A stretch of DNA of 64,000 nt, from the NCBI GenBank assembly GCA_002964805.2, contig PUDQ02000085.1:62001-126000 (forward strand), given 5' to 3'. Below are positions 60,582-64,000 of this stretch, in pieces. The stretch is from Trametes villosa (lineage: Eukaryota > Basidiomycota > Agaricomycetes > Polyporales > Polyporaceae). A program made the translations under genes and the position numbers. The notes below the pieces were generated by a model that ran no database searches, had not been told where the DNA came from, and worked only from the letters and a program-made list of their open reading frames with translations. Each line of letters opens with the position of its first letter. Within the stretch, counting starts at the first letter, position 1.

Positions 60582-60986
60582 TGCTGGTGGAAGCGTGCGC
60601 ACGTCAGAGAGGTACACGGCCTTAGAGTAAGACCGTTCTCTAGCGCAAACACGAGCCGGGAACGATCTACTTTCAACCTCCAAGGTAGTGAGAACGTTGT
60701 AGCGAGTGTCTAGACGCGAAACGTTGAACGTCTCTTGGATGAGACCACCGGCAACCGCCGGCCGACATCACTAAGACCAAGCCTTAGCCACATCAACACG
60801 TTCGCGTACTGCGACCTGACAGCCCCGGTGGCTGGCCTGAACAAAGAATAAAACAGTGTCAGAGCAATAGCATAGCGAACAGCGCGTGTATATACAAGAC
60901 ATCCGAGTCAACAGGCATCCGAGAGATTCGGTCCTTGTCCCTGAAGACAGCGACCTTGAACAAACAACCAGAACCGAAAGGATTGA
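60582..60986. promoter_or_regulatory. Upstream region of copy A with palindromic element
   Basis: CCGGC-AACC-GCCGG at 60748-60761 is an inverted repeat about 167 bp before the copy A start. Flanking sequence (GAGAACGTTG at about 60687, and GATGAGAC before the palindrome) also resembles the region before copy B, so the duplication included the promoter. Confidence 0.5.
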
Positions 60987-61948
60987 TCACGGTTCGATGA
61001 TATACCGCGGCAGGTCGACCACATCCACGTCATCCGCCACACTCTCCGGTTGTTTGACTTTCCGCACGGGCACGGTAAAGCGGAGAGACCGCTTCCCAGG
61101 ACGCACGAGCATGCACGTCTGGCCGTCCCGGAGGATGAACTTCTCCTCGCCCGGATCGATCTTCTCCTGTTTAATCCCATGTATGCGCTCGATTGATTTC
61201 AGCTTCCCGACCATAGGGATGGAGAGCCATGGCGTGTCCGCGTCCGGGTTCGGGACGCCCCAGAGCTCATACTCGAAGGGCGAGTTGACAGGGTTCCCGG
61301 TTGCGGTCTCGACAAAGTCTAGGCAGTACTCGGCGGCGGAGATCGACCCGGGGAACAGCCGGAAGGAGTACTCGGAGTCTGGGATAGGTCGCACAAAGAT
61401 GTACTTGTCGTCGTGCACAGGCCCCTCGGGCTTGATCTACGAGCAGAATTGAGCAATGACGAAACTCGTGCGAAAGCGCGGCGAGACACGCACCCCGGTT
61501 GGCTCGACGTAGGTGTCCAAACCCTTTGTGCAAACCTCCATAACGCGCTCGTAGCCCCTCTGCGCGACATCGTAAGCAAGCATCTCGTCTAGCTTCGCGT
61601 AGATCTCGGCCGCCGTCCCTTCGTAGCCGGGGCCGGCGAGCTCTATCAGGTCGAAGTCGTTGCGAACTTCGATATTCGGATGCTTGATGCGGACACTCTC
61701 AACGCAGAGCGTCCGGAACAATACAGCGCTGGGGTGGATGGGTTTGGAGGGCAGACTCGGCGCGGGCGGGCGGCGGCGCGGGGCAGGGGCTGGTCGCGAA
61801 CTCGATCCGGAGTCATTGGTGTTCGCTGTCCGCTTCTTGCGGGGTAACACTGTGCGTGCCCTCGCAGGCTATGCCACGGTAGTTAGCCCATTCGTCATAT
61901 GTGGTCAAAAAGGGCACATACCCTAGGTTCAGATTGGGCCTTGGGCAT
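60987..61948 (-). CDS. Tandem orphan family, copy B
   Basis: Second copy of the same unrecognised family. Exons are 61922-61948 (27 nt), 61494-61868 and 60987-61436, giving 283 residues; intron phases match copies A and C. It starts MPKAQSEPR, followed by PARARTVLPRKKR, a basic stretch as in copy A. Exon 2 has GAVLFRTLCVESV-like AVLFRTLCVESVRIKH, DFDLIELAGPGYEGTAAEIYAKLDEMLA and GYERVMEVCTKGLDTYVEPTG. Exon 3 begins IKPEGPVHDDKYIFVRPIPDSEYSFRLFPGS and carries WGVPNPDADTPWLSIPMVGKL, LRDGQTCMLVRPGKRSLRFTVPVRKVKQ, ending PRYIIEP. In exon 3 it is nearer to copy C in some positions (DFVETATGNPVNSP) and to A in others (RPIPDS, RPGKRSLRF). Confidence 0.75.
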
Positions 61949-62510
61949 TGTTGGTTGAAGCGTGTGTGCGCTGCACAGTATATGCCACACGGCCACAGGT
62001 GACTTGAGGCTTGTAGCACACCGGCTCTGGACGGTACACTATAGGAGGGCCTGTAGCGAGAGTGGTTGATCTCGTCAGAGGTGAGAACGTTGCAGTTGTT
62101 GAACAAGTTACGCGTAAGTCGGACCGTTTCCTAGACGAGACGTCCGGCATCCGCCGGTCGACGTCAGGGTAGGCTGAGACAATGCATAGTACAATGACAC
62201 ATATGCATCAGCAGCAGTCGCGCCGACTCGTTGAGGGATATGGCGTCACGCTTCGGGCTGCTCCGATTAATGTAGACATCCCAAGAATGTGTGAATTGCC
62301 CACAAAAGAGAGTGAGTATTGCGACCTTCCGCTCCCGGAGACTGACGTACAAATTGCGGGCAGGGACATGGATGTCGTGCACGAAAGTGAGTATATCGCA
62401 GCAAAGCATTCAATACTGGAGTAGCAGAACACGTAACAGGCATTTCACAGGTACAATCGACGTCCGTAGGGATAACAAAAAGCAACGACAACAAAAGCTT
62501 GGAAGGAAGG
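61949..62510. promoter_or_regulatory. Upstream region of copy B with palindromic element
   Basis: CCGGC-ATCC-GCCGG at 62144-62157 lies about 196 bp before the copy B start and matches the element before copy A except for one loop base. The stretch 62170-62510 is AT-richer and holds no supportable gene. Confidence 0.5.
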
Positions 62511-63497
62511 TTACGGTTCGATATACCGCGGAAGGTCGAGCACGTGCATATCATCCACGACACCCTCCGGCTGTTTGACCTTCCTCACGGGCACTGTAAA
62601 GCGGATAGATTGCTTGCCCGGCCGAACCAGTACGCACGTCTGCCCATCCCGAAGGATATACTTCTCCTCGCCGAGGAGGATGTCCGCTTGTTTGATGCCG
62701 TGCACGCGCTCGATCGACCGCAGCTTGCCGCACATCGGGATAGAGAGCCATGGCGTGTCGGCATCCGGGTTCGGGACGCCCCAGAGCTCATACTCGAAGG
62801 GCGAGTTGACAGGGTTCCCAGTTGCGGTTTCGACGAAGTCCAGGCAGTATTCCGCGGCGGAAAGCGACCCGGGGAACAGCCGGATAGAGTACTTCGTCTC
62901 GGGAATGGGTCGGATGAACACAAACTTGTTGTCGCAGGCAGATGTCGAAGCTTCGGGTTTAATCTGTGGGTATTAGACTAAGTGTCAGGTACTAGTATGC
63001 AAATAGCGTGATGAGTTGCTCACCCCTGTAGGTTCAACATACATAGCCAGAGTCTTCTTGCATGCTTCCATAGTGAAGTCGTACCCGTTCTCCTCTACAT
63101 CGTGTGCTAACATCTCGTCCACCTCTGCGTAAATCTCGGCAGGGGTCCCCTTGTAATGGCGGCTGGAGAGTTGCAAGAGATCGTAGTCGCTGCGTATCTC
63201 GAGTTCCGGATAACGTCGAAGGACGTTCTCAAGGCAGAGCGTACGGAACAGCACAGCTCCTGTGTCAGGCCCCGGCGGCGGGTGAATCGCTGGGGGAGGG
63301 ACTGCTGATTGTAACGAGTTAGGTGAGGCCGCCGTAGCTTCTCCGGTCTTGGGTGTGCGCTTCTTGTGGGGCCTTTTCACTTGAGTATACACATCCTGCG
63401 TGTTCGACGGCTGTAGAGTGGTTTTGACTTTAGTTCTAGATCCATATGCACATGTTATAGCAAGACGCACCTTGCGTGTCGATTTAGTCTTCGGCAT
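62511..63497 (-). CDS. Tandem orphan family, copy C
   Basis: Third copy of the unrecognised family. Exons are 63471-63497 (27 nt), 63024-63410 and 62511-62963, giving 288 residues; both introns phase 0. It starts MPKTKSTRK. The 60-nt first intron is a multiple of three and open, so an unspliced reading frame also exists. Exon 2 has VKRPHKKRTPK, GAVLFRTLCLENVLRRYP, DYDLLQLSSRHYKGTPAEIYAEVDEMLA and GYDFTMEACKKTLAMYVEPTG. Exon 3 begins IKPEASTSACDNKFVFIRPIPETKYSIRLFPGS and carries DFVETATGNPVNSPFEYELWGVPNPDADTPWLS in common with copy B, then ILRDGQTCVLVRPGKQSIRFTVPVRKVKQPEG, ending PRYIEP. Motif order is identical to copies A and B. Confidence 0.75.
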
Positions 63498-64000
63498 CGC
63501 AAGAGTTGCACTGCGGAGCGATGGCCTCGTGAAAGTAGCCTACAGCGATGTCAGCTTATATTTCTGGTAAGTTTGATAGAGATTGCGCACTGTGGTCGTG
63601 AAGAGGACAAGAGGGAACAGCTGTCGACGAAGAACAGAATGTTAGCCACCATTGTCTGCTCGGTGCCGGACTGAGTCCGGCAACCACCGAGATCAATGCG
63701 CAAACTCCGACGACTTGGCGAACATAAGGACGTCGGGACCTGTCGGGACTGCTCAGATGCGCGAAAAGAGCCTCACGACGTTTACTATACGATGCCCTGA
63801 GCTCGGCTTGATCTTGAATGGAGTTCTTCGTACGTGTGATTTTGCATCTAGGTTCAATACATGTAGTTCCCAACTTCAGAGGGGCATCAAGCGTGGCCTC
63901 GACGAAGAATTTGAACGCGAGCCGCTCCGCGCAGAGAACCTACGTGTAAATTGGGGCGGTCGAACGTCATCTTTCGGCCTGAGAGGGGAGATTTCGTCAG
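63498..64000. promoter_or_regulatory. Upstream region of copy C, running to the window edge
   Basis: CCGGC-AACC-ACCGA at 63677-63690, about 180 bp before the copy C start, matches the left half and loop of the element before copy A, but the right half has decayed. No gene is supported in the rest; another copy could lie beyond the window. Confidence 0.4.

Overview
The window looks like nuclear DNA from a basidiomycete fungus, most likely an Agaricomycete and possibly of the order Polyporales; the order is inference. The reasons are many short GT-AG introns of about 50-70 nt, high GC content, very short exons, and the gene families present (XanA-type xanthine dioxygenase, class IV chitin synthase, secreted GH20/GH31/GH2 enzymes, eL28 and Nop10 with introns). 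I saw no transposon, CRISPR array, rRNA or tRNA. Gene models were spliced by hand from the sequence. Nearly all close in frame from ATG to stop, but they have no transcript support.

Layout. 1-1550: a C2H2 zinc-finger regulator, probably cut at its 5' end, followed by about 3 kb of GC-rich DNA without a gene. 4617-10405: centrin (-), a XanA-like dioxygenase (+) and a GH47 alpha-1,2-mannosidase (+). 10949-17687: a small orphan (-), enolase (+) and a Trf4/Cid14-like poly(A) polymerase (+). 18074-22155: divergent genes for a secreted GH20 enzyme (-) and an SGNH/GDSL esterase (+). 22865-28322: the ribosome-assembly GTPase Nog2 (+) and a large orphan (+). 29212-34579: a secreted GH31 alpha-glucosidase (+) and a small single-pass membrane protein (-). 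34868-43595: a small hydrophilic orphan (+), eL28 (-), a Golgi O-fucosyltransferase-like protein (-), a DUF3140 protein (-), a CRAL-TRIO lipid-transfer protein (-) and Nop10 (+). 43596-48173: class IV chitin synthase (+). 48532-58444: GH2 beta-mannosidase (-), thioredoxin (-) and a 1271-residue disordered protein (-). 59636-63497: three tandem copies of an unrecognised gene family (-).

Functional links. Several genes handle glycans or the cell wall (GH47, GH20, GH31, GH2, chitin synthase, O-fucosyltransferase-like). Others serve ribosome and RNA biogenesis (Nog2, eL28, Nop10, Trf4-like). They are interleaved with unrelated genes on both strands, so I do not read them as one cluster.

The best candidate for something undescribed is the tandem triplet at 59636-63497. 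Its members share a three-exon design with a 27-nt first exon, and an upstream CCGGC-containing element lies at a similar distance from each start. Other points of note are overlapping GATAAG sites before the xanthine dioxygenase gene, a probable GC-AG intron in the poly(A) polymerase gene, several 18-20 nt microexons (one carries the beta-mannosidase nucleophile), and a DUF3140 domain joined to a long acidic tail.
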